Shown: positions 46,883 through 57,273, counted from the stretch's first letter. The stretch: 64,000 bases of DNA from Sphingomonas gellani (GCF_900110035.1 NZ_FOCF01000004.1:69501-133500); one strand, 5' to 3'. Notes: generated by a model from the sequence alone, not told the origin. Program-made: numbers and translations.

Positions 46883-48001
46883 ATGACGATGCTGACCGGC
46901 TGGCGGACCCGCGCCGCCAATCTTCCGCCCATCCTGAACGCCGAAGAGCCGAAGGGGCCGTGGGGCGGCGGTTCCGGTGGAGAAGACGGCGGCGCCGGCC
47001 CACGCAATCCGTGGGCGGTCCCGCCCGGCGGGAGGCGTCCAGCCTCTGCGAAGCCGACCGCGCTGGATGAGCTGTTGAAGCGCGCGCGCGGCGGCAATGG
47101 TGGCGGCGGTGGCGGTTTCGGCGGCATGCCCGGCGGCGGAAGCGCTCGGGCGCTGTGGGGGAGCGGCGCAGCCCTGATCGCGGGGTTGTGGATCGTGTTC
47201 ACCGCCGTCCATGCGATCGGCCCGCAGCAGCGCGGTGTCGTGACCTATCTGGGCGCCTATGCCGGCACGCTGGACCCAGGCATCCGGGTGACGCTGCCCG
47301 CGCCCTTCGCCACCGTCCGCAAGCTGGACGTGCAGAAGATCCGCACCGACAATTTCCCGGTGGGCGATGCGGAGAACCTGATGCTGACCGGCGACCGCAA
47401 CGTGGTCGACCTTGCCTATGCGGTGCGGTGGGACATCGCCAATCCGCAGGACTTCGTATTCGAGCTGGCCGACCCGCAGCAGACGGTGCGCGATGCCGCC
47501 GAAAGCGCGATGCGCCAGGTGCTGGCCACGACCACCTTCCAACAGGCGACCGGCGTGGGGCGCACGGTGGTCGAGACCCGCGTCGCCGAGGTGACGCAGG
47601 AAATCTTGAACAGCTACAAATCGGGCGTCCGCATCCAGGGCGTCTCGATCAAGCAGGCATCGGCGCCGGCGCGCATCATCGACGACTTCAACGCAGTCAC
47701 TGCGGCGCAGCAGGAGGCGGTCGCCAACCTCAACAACGCGCAATCCTACGCCGGTCAGGTCGTGGCGCGCGCAGAGGGTGAGGCGGCGCAGTTCAACAAG
47801 GTGTACGAGCAGTACCGGCTGGCGCCCGAGGTGACCCGCCGTCGCATGTATTACGAGACCATGGAGGCGGTGCTGGCGCGCAGCGACAAGACGGTGGTGG
47901 AGACGCCCGGCGTCACCCCGTACCTGCCGTTGAAGCGGGCGACCCCCTTGCCCCCGCCACCCGAACAACAGGCGATGCCCCAGGCGGGAGGCGGCCAGTG
48001 A
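46883..48001 (+). CDS. hflK: HflK, FtsH protease modulator subunit
   Basis: The 372-residue SPFH/prohibitin-family protein has a Gly-rich cytoplasmic N-terminus (GGGSGGEDGGAG, NGGGGGGFGGMPGGG), one membrane helix (ALWGSGAALIAGLWIVFTAV) and the band-7 domain (QQRGVVTYLGAYAGTLDPGI ... RVAEVTQEILNSYKSGV). With HflC it forms the cage around FtsH that limits membrane-protein proteolysis. AGAGGG precedes the ATG. Its stop overlaps hflC as GTGA. Confidence 0.93.
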   Translation: MTMLTGWRTRAANLPPILNAEEPKGPWGGGSGGEDGGAGPRNPWAVPPGGRRPASAKPTALDELLKRARGGNGGGGGGFGGMPGGGSARALWGSGAALIAGLWIVFTAVHAIGPQQRGVVTYLGAYAGTLDPGIRVTLPAPFATVRKLDVQKIRTDNFPVGDAENLMLTGDRNVVDLAYAVRWDIANPQDFVFELADPQQTVRDAAESAMRQVLATTTFQQATGVGRTVVETRVAEVTQEILNSYKSGVRIQGVSIKQASAPARIIDDFNAVTAAQQEAVANLNNAQSYAGQVVARAEGEAAQFNKVYEQYRLAPEVTRRRMYYETMEAVLARSDKTVVETPGVTPYLPLKRATPLPPPPEQQAMPQAGGGQ

Positions 48002-48864
48002 ACGCCATGACCCTGCGCAACCCGGTCTTCGTCGGCATCGCCGCGCTGTTGCTGGTGATCATTGCCGCCGCGACCTTTGCGATCGTGCCCGAAACGCAAC
48101 AGGCGGTGATCCTGCGTTTCGAACAGCCGGTCGCCACCGTGAACCGCTACCAGCCGAACCAGCCGTTCGGTCGCACGGGTGCGGGGCTGATCGCGCGTCT
48201 GCCGTTCATCGACAAGATCGTATGGGTGGACAAGCGGGTGCTGGACCTGGACCTGGAGGATACGCCCGTCCTGTCGACTGACCAGCTGCGCGTGAATGTC
48301 GACGCCTTTGCGCGGTTCCGTATCGTAGACCCGCTGCGCATGGTGGTCACCGCCGGGTCCGAGGAAGGGGTGGAGGCGCAGTTGCGGCCGATCTTCGGCT
48401 CCGCGCTGCGTAACGAGCTGGGCAAGCGGCGGTTCGCGGACCTGCTCAGCCCGGAACGTGCGCAGCTGATGGACAACATCCAGACCCGCTTGAACGCGCA
48501 GGCGGGCAAGTACGGCGTCGAGATCGTCGATGTCCGCATCAAGCGCGCCGATCTGCCCAGCGGACCGCCGCTGGACAGCGCGCTGACCGCGATGCGGACG
48601 CAGCGCCAGCAGGAAGCGAACACCATCCGCGCGCAGGGTCAGCGTAATGCCCAGATCCTTCGCGCCGATGCCGATGCCAATGCGGCCCGTATCTACGCCG
48701 ACGCGTTCGGCAAGGATGCGCAGTTCTACGACTTCTACCGCGCGATGCAGTCGTACCGGCACACGTTCGGCGCCGATGGCGGCCCGGCACCGGCCGGATC
48801 GACCAGCTTCGTGCTCGGTCCCGACAACGCCTATCTGAAGGAATTCTCGGGGCGGAGCCGATAA
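47998..48864 (+). CDS. hflC: HflC, FtsH protease modulator subunit
   Basis: The 288-residue partner of HflK has an N-terminal helix (VFVGIAALLLVIIAAATFAIV), PETQQAVILRFEQPV, LDLDLEDTPVLSTDQLRVNV and the coiled stretch QRQQEANTIRAQGQRNAQILRADADANAARIYADA. The GTG overlapping the hflK stop is preferred since GGAGG lies seven bases before it; an ATG three codons later is the alternative. The hflK-hflC-degP order groups envelope quality-control functions. Confidence 0.93.
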   Translation: MNAMTLRNPVFVGIAALLLVIIAAATFAIVPETQQAVILRFEQPVATVNRYQPNQPFGRTGAGLIARLPFIDKIVWVDKRVLDLDLEDTPVLSTDQLRVNVDAFARFRIVDPLRMVVTAGSEEGVEAQLRPIFGSALRNELGKRRFADLLSPERAQLMDNIQTRLNAQAGKYGVEIVDVRIKRADLPSGPPLDSALTAMRTQRQQEANTIRAQGQRNAQILRADADANAARIYADAFGKDAQFYDFYRAMQSYRHTFGADGGPAPAGSTSFVLGPDNAYLKEFSGRSR

Positions 48865-49001
48865 AAGGGGTGGCGTTGCACCCACACCATGCCCACCTTC
48901 GTTGTCGCGGGCCGGGTGATCGGCCACATTCAAACGGCGTTCAGCAAGACTGCGTGAGTAGTCGCCGAAACTGAACGCTTTGCTGAGAGGAATTCATTCC
49001 C

Positions 49002-50537
49002 TTGCGTAACGCCCACGCCATTACCGGTGCCCTTCTTCTCGGCGGAGCGACGGCCGCCCTCGCGCTGCAGCCCGCGCCGCCGCAAACGGCGCAGAACGAT
49101 CCCGGCCAGATCGCGGCCGCTGTGCCGCGCGCAGGCGCGCCGAACAGCTTTGCCGATCTAGTGGCGAAGTTGCAGCCGGCGGTGGTCAACATCTCCACCA
49201 CGCAAAAGATCACGCAGCAGCAGCCGGCCAATCCGTTCGCGGGCACCCCGTTCGGCGACCTGTTCGGCCAGCAGTTCGGCGGCGGCGGTGGCGCACCGGT
49301 GACGCGTGAGGCGCAGTCGCTGGGGTCGGGCTTCCTGATCTCCGCCGACGGCTATGTGGTTACCAACAACCACGTCATCGCGCCGGGTGCGCGCGGCGCC
49401 AGCGTCGAGTCGATCACCGTTACGCTGCAGGACCGCAAGGAATACAAGGCGAAGCTTATCGGTCGCGACCCGGCGTCCGATCTTGCGCTGCTGAAGATCG
49501 AGGCCGCGAACCTTCCGTTCGTGCGGCTGGGCGACTCTACCCGTGCGCGTGTCGGCGACTGGGTGGTCGCGATCGGCCAGCCGTTCGGCCTGGGCGGCAC
49601 CGTGACCGCCGGCATAGTCTCCGCCGTGCATCGCCAGACCGGCCAGGCCGGGCCGTTCGACACGTTCATCCAGACCGACGCCGCCATCAACCAGGGCAAC
49701 AGCGGCGGCCCGATGTTCAACATGCAGGGCGACGTGATCGGCATCAACAGCCAGATCTTCTCTCAGTCGGGCGGCAATATCGGCATCGGCTTCGCGATCC
49801 CCGCATCCGAGGCGCGGCCGATCATCGACAAGCTGCGCGCGGGGCAGAAGATCCAGCGCGGGTATCTGGGCGTCGGCATCCGCCCGGTCGATGGCGACAT
49901 CGCCGCCGCTCTGGGCATCCAGAAGAACCAGGGCGAGATCATCGGCACGATCGAGCCGACCGGTCCGGCGGCGAAGAGCGGTCTGCGCGTCGGCGACGTG
50001 GTGACCCGCGTCGGCGGCAAGGACGTGACGCCCGACACGACGCTGTCGTCGCTGGTCGCGAACACCACGCCCGGCTCCAATGTCCGGCTCGACGTTCTGC
50101 GCGACGGCAAGCCGCAGGCGGTCAACGTGACGGTCGGCACGCGTCCGGCAGAGGATCAGCTGGCTGCGGCGCAGGGCAGTGACGATGGTTTCGGCGGCGA
50201 TGACGACGACAGCGGCTCGTCGCAGCAGCAGGCGCAGCCCTCGTCCAGCGCGATCGGCATCTCGGTCCAGCCGCTGACCCCCGCGATCGCGCGGCAGGTC
50301 GGCGTCGATTCGACGGTGCAGGGCGTGGTGGTCAACCAGGTCGATCCGTCGAGCGATGCGGGCCAGAAGCTGAAGCGTGGCGATGTGATCCAGTCGGTCA
50401 ACTCGGTGCCGGTGCGTACCGCCGCCGATGTGGCGCGCGCCGTCGCGGCGGCGAAGTCTTCGGGCCGGCCGCAGGTACTGCTGCTGGTCAACCGGGGTCG
50501 GGGCAATGCCGGCTTCATTCCGGTGAAGATCAAGTAA
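49002..50537 (+). CDS. degP: Do-family periplasmic serine protease (DegP/DegQ)
   Basis: The 511-residue protein has a signal peptide to about residue 22, a trypsin-like domain with triad His124 (TNNHVI), Asp160 (DPASDLALLK) and Ser234 (GNSGGP), and two PDZ domains (about 290-385 and 415-505). The PDZ domains are separated by an acidic, Gln/Ser-rich linker (GGDDDDSGSSQQQAQPSSS). The start is a TTG with GAGAGGAA upstream; no better ATG fits. It degrades or refolds misfolded envelope proteins, in line with hflKC just upstream. A strong terminator follows. Confidence 0.92.
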   Translation: MRNAHAITGALLLGGATAALALQPAPPQTAQNDPGQIAAAVPRAGAPNSFADLVAKLQPAVVNISTTQKITQQQPANPFAGTPFGDLFGQQFGGGGGAPVTREAQSLGSGFLISADGYVVTNNHVIAPGARGASVESITVTLQDRKEYKAKLIGRDPASDLALLKIEAANLPFVRLGDSTRARVGDWVVAIGQPFGLGGTVTAGIVSAVHRQTGQAGPFDTFIQTDAAINQGNSGGPMFNMQGDVIGINSQIFSQSGGNIGIGFAIPASEARPIIDKLRAGQKIQRGYLGVGIRPVDGDIAAALGIQKNQGEIIGTIEPTGPAAKSGLRVGDVVTRVGGKDVTPDTTLSSLVANTTPGSNVRLDVLRDGKPQAVNVTVGTRPAEDQLAAAQGSDDGFGGDDDDSGSSQQQAQPSSSAIGISVQPLTPAIARQVGVDSTVQGVVVNQVDPSSDAGQKLKRGDVIQSVNSVPVRTAADVARAVAAAKSSGRPQVLLLVNRGRGNAGFIPVKIK

Positions 50538-50572
50538 GCCGGGCCGGAGGGTCGCTATTTCGAGAATGTGTC

Positions 50573-50610
50573 GGGCCGTCGCGATCATGTCGCGGCGGCC
50601 CTTCGCTTTT
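50573..50610 (+). terminator. rho-independent terminator after degP
   Basis: A 12-bp stem GGGCCGTCGCGA / TCGCGGCGGCCC (one G-U pair) has a 5-base loop TCATG and is followed by TTCGCTTTT. It begins 36 bases after the degP stop. Confidence 0.75.
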
Positions 50611-50845
50611 CAGGGTCAGCTTGACGGCCTCGAGCGCTTGTGCCGGCCATAGGTCGACAGCCCAGGGTGCCGGGGGTGAGCGGCCGCGCTTGACGACGGC
50701 GGTTCGCGGGCAGAACCCTCGCCACATCAAAGAGGATGGGGCGCTGGGCGCCCGAGGCTCGGCTTGGCGTTCTCGACCTGCGCCATCGGGCACTTGATTA
50801 GCGGCGGCACGGGCTCATCATGGACAGGAAGGAGGAAGAGGGACG

Positions 50846-52516
50846 ATGGCGAACGGCATCCTGATCGGCGCGGGGGCGAATGGTACCGATCCGCAATATC
50901 TCGACCTGACCCGCGCCAATCGCCACGGGCTGATCGCGGGGGCGACGGGCACCGGCAAGACGGTGACCTTGCAACGCATCGTGGAGGGGTTTTCGGCGGC
51001 GGGCGTGCCGTGCTTCGTAGCCGATGTGAAGGGTGACCTGTCCGGCTTGGCAATGGCAGGCTCCGCGACCGCGCGGACGCACGATGCGTTCGCCGCGCGC
51101 GCTGCGACGATCGGCGACTCGGGCTGGCGCTATGCCGGCGCACCGGTCCAGTTGTGGGACCTGTTTGGTCAGCAGGGTCATCCCATCCGCACGACCGTGA
51201 CGGAGATGGGGCCGCTGTTGCTGTCCCGACTGCTCGACCTGTCGGACGCGCAGGAGGGGGTTCTGGCGATCGCCTTTCACGTCGCCGATAAGGAGGGTCT
51301 GCCGCTGATCGACCTGGACGATCTGCAGGCGATGCTGGCCGATGTCGCGAACCGCGCGGGTGAGCTGACCACGACCTATGGCAATGTGTCCAAGCAGTCG
51401 GTCGGTGCGATCCAGCGCGCGCTGCTGCAATTGCGCGGGCAGGGGGCCGAGCATTTCTTCGGAGAGCCGGCGCTGGAGATGAAGGATTTCCTCAGCCTCG
51501 ATGACAAGGGCCGCGGGGTCGTCAACCTGCTCGCCGCCGACAAGCTGATGGCCAGCCCGCAGCTTTATGCGACCTTCCTGCTGTGGCTGCTCAGTGAGTT
51601 GTTCGAGGAACTGCCCGAGGTCGGCGACTCCGACAAGCCGAAGCTGTGCTTCTTCTTCGACGAGGCGCACCTGTTGTTCGATGGGGCACCCGACGCGCTG
51701 CTCGACAAGGTGGAACAGGTGGTGCGGCTGATCCGGTCGAAGGGGGTTGGCGTGTACTTCATCACGCAGAACCCGCTCGACATTCCGGACAAGGTGGCGG
51801 GGCAGCTGGGCAACCGGGTTCAGCATGCCCTGCGCGCGTTCACGCCGCGCGATCAGGCGGCGGTGCGCGCGGCGGCGGAGACGTTTCGCCCAAGGCCGGG
51901 CCTGGACGTCGCCGCGGCGATCACCGAACTGGCGGTGGGCGAGGCGCTGGTCTCCCTGCTTCAGCCCGACGGCGCGCCCGCGCCAGTATCGCGCACGCTG
52001 ATCGCGCCCCCGTCCAGCCGCGTCGGTCCGATCACGACGGACGAACGGCGCGTGCTGATCGACACGGACGCGGTCGGCACGAAGTACGACACGCTCGTCG
52101 ATCGCGAGTCGGCGGAGGAGATGCTGGCCGCCAAGACCAGCGAAGCCGCTGCCGCCGTCGCGGAGGCGAAGGCGGGCGACGCCGCGACCAAGGCGGCTGC
52201 GGCGCAGGCGAAGGAGGATGCGCGGGCGGAGCGGGCACGGATCGCGGTGGAACGCGGCGTCGCCCGCGCCGAGGCGGCGGAGCAGGCGCGCCAGCGTGAG
52301 GCGGATCGCGCCGCAGCCAACTCCCCCTGGGCGAAGGTGGCGACCAGCGCGGCGCGGGCGGCGAGTTCGTCGCTGGGGCGACAGGTCGCCAACGAGATCG
52401 GGCGAGAGGTGCTGGGCACCGGCAGCCGCCGCAGGTCGTCGGCATCGGGCGGGGCGGGCGGCCTGATCGGCACCGTCGCCCGCTCGATCCTAGGCAACCT
52501 GCTGCGCGGGCGTTAG
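50846..52516 (+). CDS. HerA-like helicase/ATPase (DUF853)
   Basis: The 556-residue protein has Walker A GATGTGKTVTL (32-42), VADVKGDLSGLA, TYGNVSKQSVGAIQRAL, Walker B LCFFFDEAHLLF and FITQNPLDIPDKV. A long Ala/Glu/Arg-rich coiled coil (about 425-500) precedes a basic Gly/Ser tail (GSRRRSSASGG). DUF853 members are ring ATPases related to HerA/FtsK without an assigned pathway. No NurA-like nuclease is adjacent. AAGGAGG precedes the ATG. Confidence 0.88.
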   Translation: MANGILIGAGANGTDPQYLDLTRANRHGLIAGATGTGKTVTLQRIVEGFSAAGVPCFVADVKGDLSGLAMAGSATARTHDAFAARAATIGDSGWRYAGAPVQLWDLFGQQGHPIRTTVTEMGPLLLSRLLDLSDAQEGVLAIAFHVADKEGLPLIDLDDLQAMLADVANRAGELTTTYGNVSKQSVGAIQRALLQLRGQGAEHFFGEPALEMKDFLSLDDKGRGVVNLLAADKLMASPQLYATFLLWLLSELFEELPEVGDSDKPKLCFFFDEAHLLFDGAPDALLDKVEQVVRLIRSKGVGVYFITQNPLDIPDKVAGQLGNRVQHALRAFTPRDQAAVRAAAETFRPRPGLDVAAAITELAVGEALVSLLQPDGAPAPVSRTLIAPPSSRVGPITTDERRVLIDTDAVGTKYDTLVDRESAEEMLAAKTSEAAAAVAEAKAGDAATKAAAAQAKEDARAERARIAVERGVARAEAAEQARQREADRAAANSPWAKVATSAARAASSSLGRQVANEIGREVLGTGSRRRSSASGGAGGLIGTVARSILGNLLRGR

Positions 52517-52546
52517 GATCGTCGGCTGTAACAAGGGACGCATACG

Positions 52547-53782
52547 ATGGGCCAGGATTTCGACACCGACTGGACGGCCGTGGGGGAAGCGGCCCTGGCG
52601 GACACGGTGGCGCTGCGCCGCGCGATTCATGCCGATCCGGAGATCGGCCTGCACTGCCCACGGACCACGGAAAAGGTGAAGACTGCGCTGGCCGGCCTGC
52701 CGCTGGAGATCCGCGACGGGTCCTCCACCACGGGCTTCGTCGCGATCCTGCGCGGCGGGCGTGCGGCGGCGTCGGGGCAGGGCGGCAACGGCCGCACGGT
52801 GCTGCTGCGCGGCGATATGGATGCGCTGCCGCTGACAGAGGAGACGGGGCTGCCGTTTGCCAGCCGGACGGCGGGCGCGATGCACGCCTGTGGTCATGAC
52901 ACGCATACCGCGATGCTGGTCGGCGCGGCCAAGGCGCTGTGCGCGCGCGCCGAGGAGCTGCCCGGCACGATCGTCTTCATGTTCCAGCCGGGCGAGGAGG
53001 GGTATCACGGCGCGCGGTTCATGATGGAGGACGGCTTGCTGGCCGATCCGGCGCCCGAAGCCGCCTTTGCCCTGCACGTTTCGCCCAACATGTCGGCCGG
53101 TACCGTGGTGACCCGGCCCGGCCCGCTGCTCGCCTCGGCCAACACCGTGCATGCGCGGATCATCGGCCGGGGCGGCCACGCCGCGATGCCGCACGAGAAT
53201 ATCGATCCCTTGCCGATCGCGTGCGAGATCGTCACGGCGCTGCAGACGTTCATCGCCCGGCGCGTGCCGGTGGAGGACCCGGCGGTGCTGTCGATCACGC
53301 GGCTGATGGCTGATGGTGGTGCGCACAACATCATTCCCGACACCTGCGAGCTGCTCGGCACCCTTCGCACACTGTCGGAGCCGACCAGCGCGCTGATGTT
53401 CGACGCGTTCGAGCGGATCGTCACCAACATCGCCGTCGCGCACGGCGCCCGGGCCGAGGCGTGGATCGACGACGGCTATCCAGTGACCATGAACGATCCG
53501 CGTGCGGTCGCGGTGATGCGCGGCTGTGCGGAGGCCTTGGGCGGGGCAGAGGGGTTCAGCGTCATGCGTTCGCCCATGATGGGCGGGGAGGACTTCTCCT
53601 ACGTGCTGCGCGAGGTTCCCGGTGCGATGGCGTTCATCGGGGCCGCCCCGGCCGGCACCGACCCCGCGACGAACCCGCCGCTGCATAACACGCGCATGAC
53701 CGTCGAGGAGAAAGTCATGGCACGCGGAATCGCCATGCATTGCGCGGTGGCGGAGCGGTACCTGGCGAACGGATTCGACTGA
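52547..53782 (+). CDS. M20-family amidohydrolase (hippurate/N-acyl-amino-acid hydrolase-like)
   Basis: The 411-residue metalloenzyme has RGDMDALPLTEETG, HACGHDTHTAMLVGAAKAL with metal-binding Cys/His, the catalytic Glu pair in QPGEEGYHGA, a dimerisation insert (GGHAAMPHENIDPL) and a C-terminal GGEDFSY. It cleaves N-acyl groups from amino acids such as N-acetyl or hippurate-like substrates. It follows the HerA-like gene by 30 bases and may be co-transcribed with it. Confidence 0.9.
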   Translation: MGQDFDTDWTAVGEAALADTVALRRAIHADPEIGLHCPRTTEKVKTALAGLPLEIRDGSSTTGFVAILRGGRAAASGQGGNGRTVLLRGDMDALPLTEETGLPFASRTAGAMHACGHDTHTAMLVGAAKALCARAEELPGTIVFMFQPGEEGYHGARFMMEDGLLADPAPEAAFALHVSPNMSAGTVVTRPGPLLASANTVHARIIGRGGHAAMPHENIDPLPIACEIVTALQTFIARRVPVEDPAVLSITRLMADGGAHNIIPDTCELLGTLRTLSEPTSALMFDAFERIVTNIAVAHGARAEAWIDDGYPVTMNDPRAVAVMRGCAEALGGAEGFSVMRSPMMGGEDFSYVLREVPGAMAFIGAAPAGTDPATNPPLHNTRMTVEEKVMARGIAMHCAVAERYLANGFD

Positions 53783-53790
53783 GCGGCGGT

Positions 53791-54159
53791 TTACGCCGCC
53801 GCGCGGTTGGCCACCAGACGGGTCAGCTGCGCGGCGGTATAGGGCTTCCGCAGAAGCTGTGCACCGGCCGGCAGGTTTAGCGCGTCGGGATCGCTCGCCC
53901 CGGTGATGACGAACAGCTTGATGTCCGGCCAGCGGCGCTGCACCTCATGCGCCAAGCCGATGCCATCCATGCCGCCGGGCATCGCGATATCGGTCGCCAA
54001 CATGCCGATGTCGCCGTCCTGTTCCAGCAAGGACAGCGCCTCGTCCGCAGATGCGGCGGCATGAACCTGACAGCCGGCATTCTCGAACAGCAGCCGCGCG
54101 TTCAGCAGCAGCAGAAAGTCGTCTTCCACGACGAGGACAGAACGCGGATTGCGAGGCAT
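53791..54159 (-). CDS. single-domain response regulator (receiver only)
   Basis: The 122-residue CheY-like receiver has acidic pocket VVEDDF, phospho-acceptor Asp57 in LATDIAMPGGMDG, Thr in VITGAS and Lys in LLRKPYTAAQL. There is no output domain and no histidine kinase nearby, so it likely relays phosphate to or from a distant partner. Such receivers are common in alphaproteobacterial stress and cell-cycle circuits. Confidence 0.9.
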   Translation of the reverse strand: MPRNPRSVLVVEDDFLLLLNARLLFENAGCQVHAAASADEALSLLEQDGDIGMLATDIAMPGGMDGIGLAHEVQRRWPDIKLFVITGASDPDALNLPAGAQLLRKPYTAAQLTRLVANRAAA

Positions 54160-54205
54160 GTGCTTTCAACGGCTTGGGCGAAGCCCTCGTTCCGCGAAAA
54201 GCGCA

Positions 54206-54859
54206 TCAGCCGCCGGATTCGCCGCGATCCTGGCCCGTCCTGCCGCGCTGCTGCTCCACCAATGCGATCGCCTTTGCCACCGACGCCTCGATCGACAGGA
54301 AGCTGCTGTCGAGCAGTGCGGCGTCTTCCGCCATTACCAGCGGCGCGGCCGACCGCCCGGAATCGCGCGCGTCGCGAGCGCGGATGTCGGCCAGCACCTT
54401 GTCGAAGCTGACCGTGGAGCCATGGCCCTGAAGTTCGGCATGACGACGGCGGGCGCGGATTTGCGGCGTGGCCTTCACGAACAGCTTCGCATCCGCATCG
54501 GGCGCGATCACCGTGCCGATGTCGCGGCCGTCCAGCACGGCACCGCCGTCCTGATGCGCGAACCGCTTCTGCCGGGCGAGCAGGGCGGCGCGAACCAGAG
54601 GATGCGCCGACACGATCGATGCCAGCTGCCCCACCTCGTCGCTGCGCAGCACGGGATCGGCCAGGGTCAGCTCATCGAAATCGCATGCGGCGACCGCGTC
54701 CGCTTCTTCCGCGGGGTCCAGCTCCATGCGGCGAACCGTGGCCGCCACGGCCCGGTACAGCAGCCCGGTGTCCAGATGCGGCAGGTTGTAATGCCTGGCC
54801 AGCGCCTTCGCCACCGTCCCCTTGCCGCTGGCGGCGGGTCCATCGACCGCGATAATCAT
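54206..54859 (-). CDS. cmk: cytidylate kinase
   Basis: The 217-residue kinase has AVDGPAASGKGTVAKALA (P-loop), LDTGLLYRAVA, VLDGRDIGTVIAPDADAKLFV and RARDARDSGRSAAPL, all standard for bacterial CMP kinase. It phosphorylates CMP/dCMP. The ATG at 54859 overlaps the stop of the upstream hydrolase as ATGA. The aroA-hydrolase-cmk order keeps the known aroA-cmk linkage with one gene inserted. Confidence 0.94.
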   Translation of the reverse strand: MIIAVDGPAASGKGTVAKALARHYNLPHLDTGLLYRAVAATVRRMELDPAEEADAVAACDFDELTLADPVLRSDEVGQLASIVSAHPLVRAALLARQKRFAHQDGGAVLDGRDIGTVIAPDADAKLFVKATPQIRARRRHAELQGHGSTVSFDKVLADIRARDARDSGRSAAPLVMAEDAALLDSSFLSIEASVAKAIALVEQQRGRTGQDRGESGG

Positions 54860-55836
54860 GCATCGTGCCTTTCCAGCCATCCGCGCAGGATGCCGATCGT
54901 CTCTGCCGGGCGGTCGCCGAAGATGTTGTGCGCCGCCCCTGGCACAGTCGCCAGCTCCGCGCCGGGAACCCGTGCCGCGAACCCGGCGAGCGTGGCGGCG
55001 CGCGCCTCATCATATTGCCCGCCCAGGAACAGCGTGCGTAAGCCGTCCAGCCGTGCGAGCAGCGGTTCCCCGTCATAGTCCTTCAGGGTGCCGGCCGCGA
55101 CGAACTCGCTGCTGCCCCACATGCCGCGATACATCGCGCCGTTGCCACCGCGACCGCCGCGTGCATAGCGGCGCTCCGCCTCCGGTGCCGGTTCCCGTCC
55201 GTTGAAGGCCGCGTAGAAGGCGCGGGTGCCCGCCGCGCAACGCTGGGCTGGCTCGGGCGCGACGTCGCAGCTGGCCAGATCGGCCTGCGTTGTCGCCGGC
55301 AACTCGCGGCGCAGGGTGTCCGCGTCGGCGATCCAGCTTCTGGTGGAGATCAGCGGGCTGGCCAGGATCAGGCCCGCGAGCGCCTCCGGTCGGCGGGCGC
55401 CATATTCCAGCGCCACCGTGCCGCCCCAGCTGTGCCCCAACACGTGCCAGCGCGCGATGCCCAGCGCCTTGCGGATTTCATCCAGCTCGTCGGTGAATGC
55501 CGGCACCGTCCAGGTGCGGCGATCGTCCGGCCAGTCTGACCGCCCGGTTCCCAATTGGTCGTACAGGATCACGGCACGCTGGTCGCTGAGCGCCAGCGCG
55601 TCGAGCAGATAATCGTGCGTGCCGCCGGGCCCGCCATGGATCAGCACCAGCGGCGGGCGCGCGCCGGTCAGCGGCCCGTTGGAGCGAACATACAGGCGGC
55701 CGCCCGGCACCGGCACGCGCCATTCCTGCGCCGGATCGGGATAGGCCGCCGGCCCCGGTCCGCGCCGCTGCGCCCAGGCAGGCAGCGCCCAGCCGGCGGC
55801 GAGGCCGGCGAGCAGGTGCCTGCGCCCGATCAGCAC
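54856..55836 (-). CDS. alpha/beta hydrolase of the proline-iminopeptidase type, possibly Tat-exported
   Basis: The 326-residue protein has the HGGPGG oxyanion motif of peptidase family S33, [11 protein letters not shown] with the nucleophile Ser, and a C-terminal GAAHNIF with the His. The N-terminus [22 protein letters not shown] has twin arginines before a hydrophobic stretch, suggesting Tat export. The GTG start overlaps the aroA end by seven bases and the stop overlaps cmk as ATGA. It appears inserted within an otherwise conserved aroA-cmk pair. Confidence 0.86.
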   Translation of the reverse strand: MLIGRRHLLAGLAAGWALPAWAQRRGPGPAAYPDPAQEWRVPVPGGRLYVRSNGPLTGARPPLVLIHGGPGGTHDYLLDALALSDQRAVILYDQLGTGRSDWPDDRRTWTVPAFTDELDEIRKALGIARWHVLGHSWGGTVALEYGARRPEALAGLILASPLISTRSWIADADTLRRELPATTQADLASCDVAPEPAQRCAAGTRAFYAAFNGREPAPEAERRYARGGRGGNGAMYRGMWGSSEFVAAGTLKDYDGEPLLARLDGLRTLFLGGQYDEARAATLAGFAARVPGAELATVPGAAHNIFGDRPAETIGILRGWLERHDA

Positions 55837-57161
55837 GATGCGCCGAGCGAGCGGAGCAGATCGAGGAAGTTGGGAAAGCTGGTCGCGATCGGCGCCCGGT
55901 CGTCGACGGTGATCGGCCGGCCGGCATGCAGGCCCGCGACGGCGAAGCTCATCGCGATGCGGTGATCCAGGCGCGATGCGATGGTGGCACCGCCGGCAAA
56001 GGGCTCGCCGCCGCGGCCCTCGATCACCAGACCGTCGGGCAGTTCCTCCAGCGTCACGCCGATCGCGCGCAGGCCCGCCACCATGGTCGTGATGCGATCC
56101 GATTCCTTGACGCGCAACTCCTCGATCCCGGTGATGCGGCTGGTGCCGGTCGCCAGCGCGGCGGCGATGAACAGCACCGGAAACTCGTCGATCATCGACG
56201 GTGCGTCGGCGGGATCGGGGTCGCAGGCGATCAGGTCCGTGTGGCGCACGCGCAGGTCGGCCACCGGCTCGCCACCGACGATGCGCGCGTCCATCTCCTC
56301 GATCGACGCACCCATCCGCCTGAGTAACCGGAACAGCCCGGCGCGGGTCGGATTGAGGCCGACGTTGCGGATCACCACGTCGCTGCCCGGCACGATGCTG
56401 GCCGCGACCGCAAAGAACGCGGCGGAGGAGGGGTCTCCCGGTACCGCGATCGATTGCGGCCGCAGTTCCGCCTGGCCGGTCAGCCGGATGACGCGGCCGG
56501 CGTCGCTCTGTTCCACCGATAGCTCCGCACCGAAGCCGGCCAGCATGCGCTCGCTATGGTCGCGCGTCGCCACCGGTTCGATCACGGTGGTGACGCCAGG
56601 CGTGTTGAGGCCGGCGAGCAGCACCGCCGACTTCACCTGGGCGGAGGCGACCGGCAGGGTGTAGGTGATCGGCACGGCCGGCGCGATGCCGCGCACCATC
56701 AATGGCAGCGTGCCGCCGGGGCTGGCGGTGATGTCCGCGCCCATCTGCGACAGGGGTGCGATGACACGCCCCATCGGCCGACCCGACAGCGACGCGTCGC
56801 CGGTGAACGTCGCGGTGATCGCGTGGCTGGCGACCAATCCCATCAGCAGGCGGGTGGAGGTGCCCGAATTGCCCATGTCCAGGGCGCCGGCCGGTTGCAG
56901 CAGGCCGCCGACGCCGACGCCGTCGACCTGCCATTCCCCGGGCCCCGATCGCTCCGCCCGCGCGCCCATCGCGCGCATCGCGGCGGCGGTGGCGAGGACA
57001 TCCTCCCCCTCCAGCAGGCCGGTGATATGGCTGGTGCCGACCGCTAGTGCGGACAGCATCAGGGCGCGGTGGCTGATCGACTTGTCGCCGGGCACCGCAA
57101 TGGTGCCGCGGAGCGGGCCGCCGGTGGTGGCGGTCAGGGGCTGGGGGCTGGCATCGTGCAT
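55830..57161 (-). CDS. aroA: 3-phosphoshikimate 1-carboxyvinyltransferase (EPSP synthase), class II
   Basis: The 443-residue enzyme joins shikimate-3-phosphate and PEP in aromatic amino acid synthesis. Signatures are [75 protein letters not shown] and [13 protein letters not shown]. These match class II (CP4-like) alphaproteobacterial enzymes. The PEP-loop reads [10 protein letters not shown], with Gly where the CP4 enzyme has Ala100. The ATG at 57161 gives the expected N-terminus. Confidence 0.93.
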   Translation of the reverse strand: MHDASPQPLTATTGGPLRGTIAVPGDKSISHRALMLSALAVGTSHITGLLEGEDVLATAAAMRAMGARAERSGPGEWQVDGVGVGGLLQPAGALDMGNSGTSTRLLMGLVASHAITATFTGDASLSGRPMGRVIAPLSQMGADITASPGGTLPLMVRGIAPAVPITYTLPVASAQVKSAVLLAGLNTPGVTTVIEPVATRDHSERMLAGFGAELSVEQSDAGRVIRLTGQAELRPQSIAVPGDPSSAAFFAVAASIVPGSDVVIRNVGLNPTRAGLFRLLRRMGASIEEMDARIVGGEPVADLRVRHTDLIACDPDPADAPSMIDEFPVLFIAAALATGTSRITGIEELRVKESDRITTMVAGLRAIGVTLEELPDGLVIEGRGGEPFAGGATIASRLDHRIAMSFAVAGLHAGRPITVDDRAPIATSFPNFLDLLRSLGASC

Positions 57162-57273
57162 GGGCAGGGCGAGCTTTTGACAGCGCCCTTGCGCTATGGC
57201 AAGGCGCGCCCCAATTCGCGGGGGAAGGGCATTGCCCCTCTCTCCAGAACCGACCCGAAAGGCTTTAGGCGGC

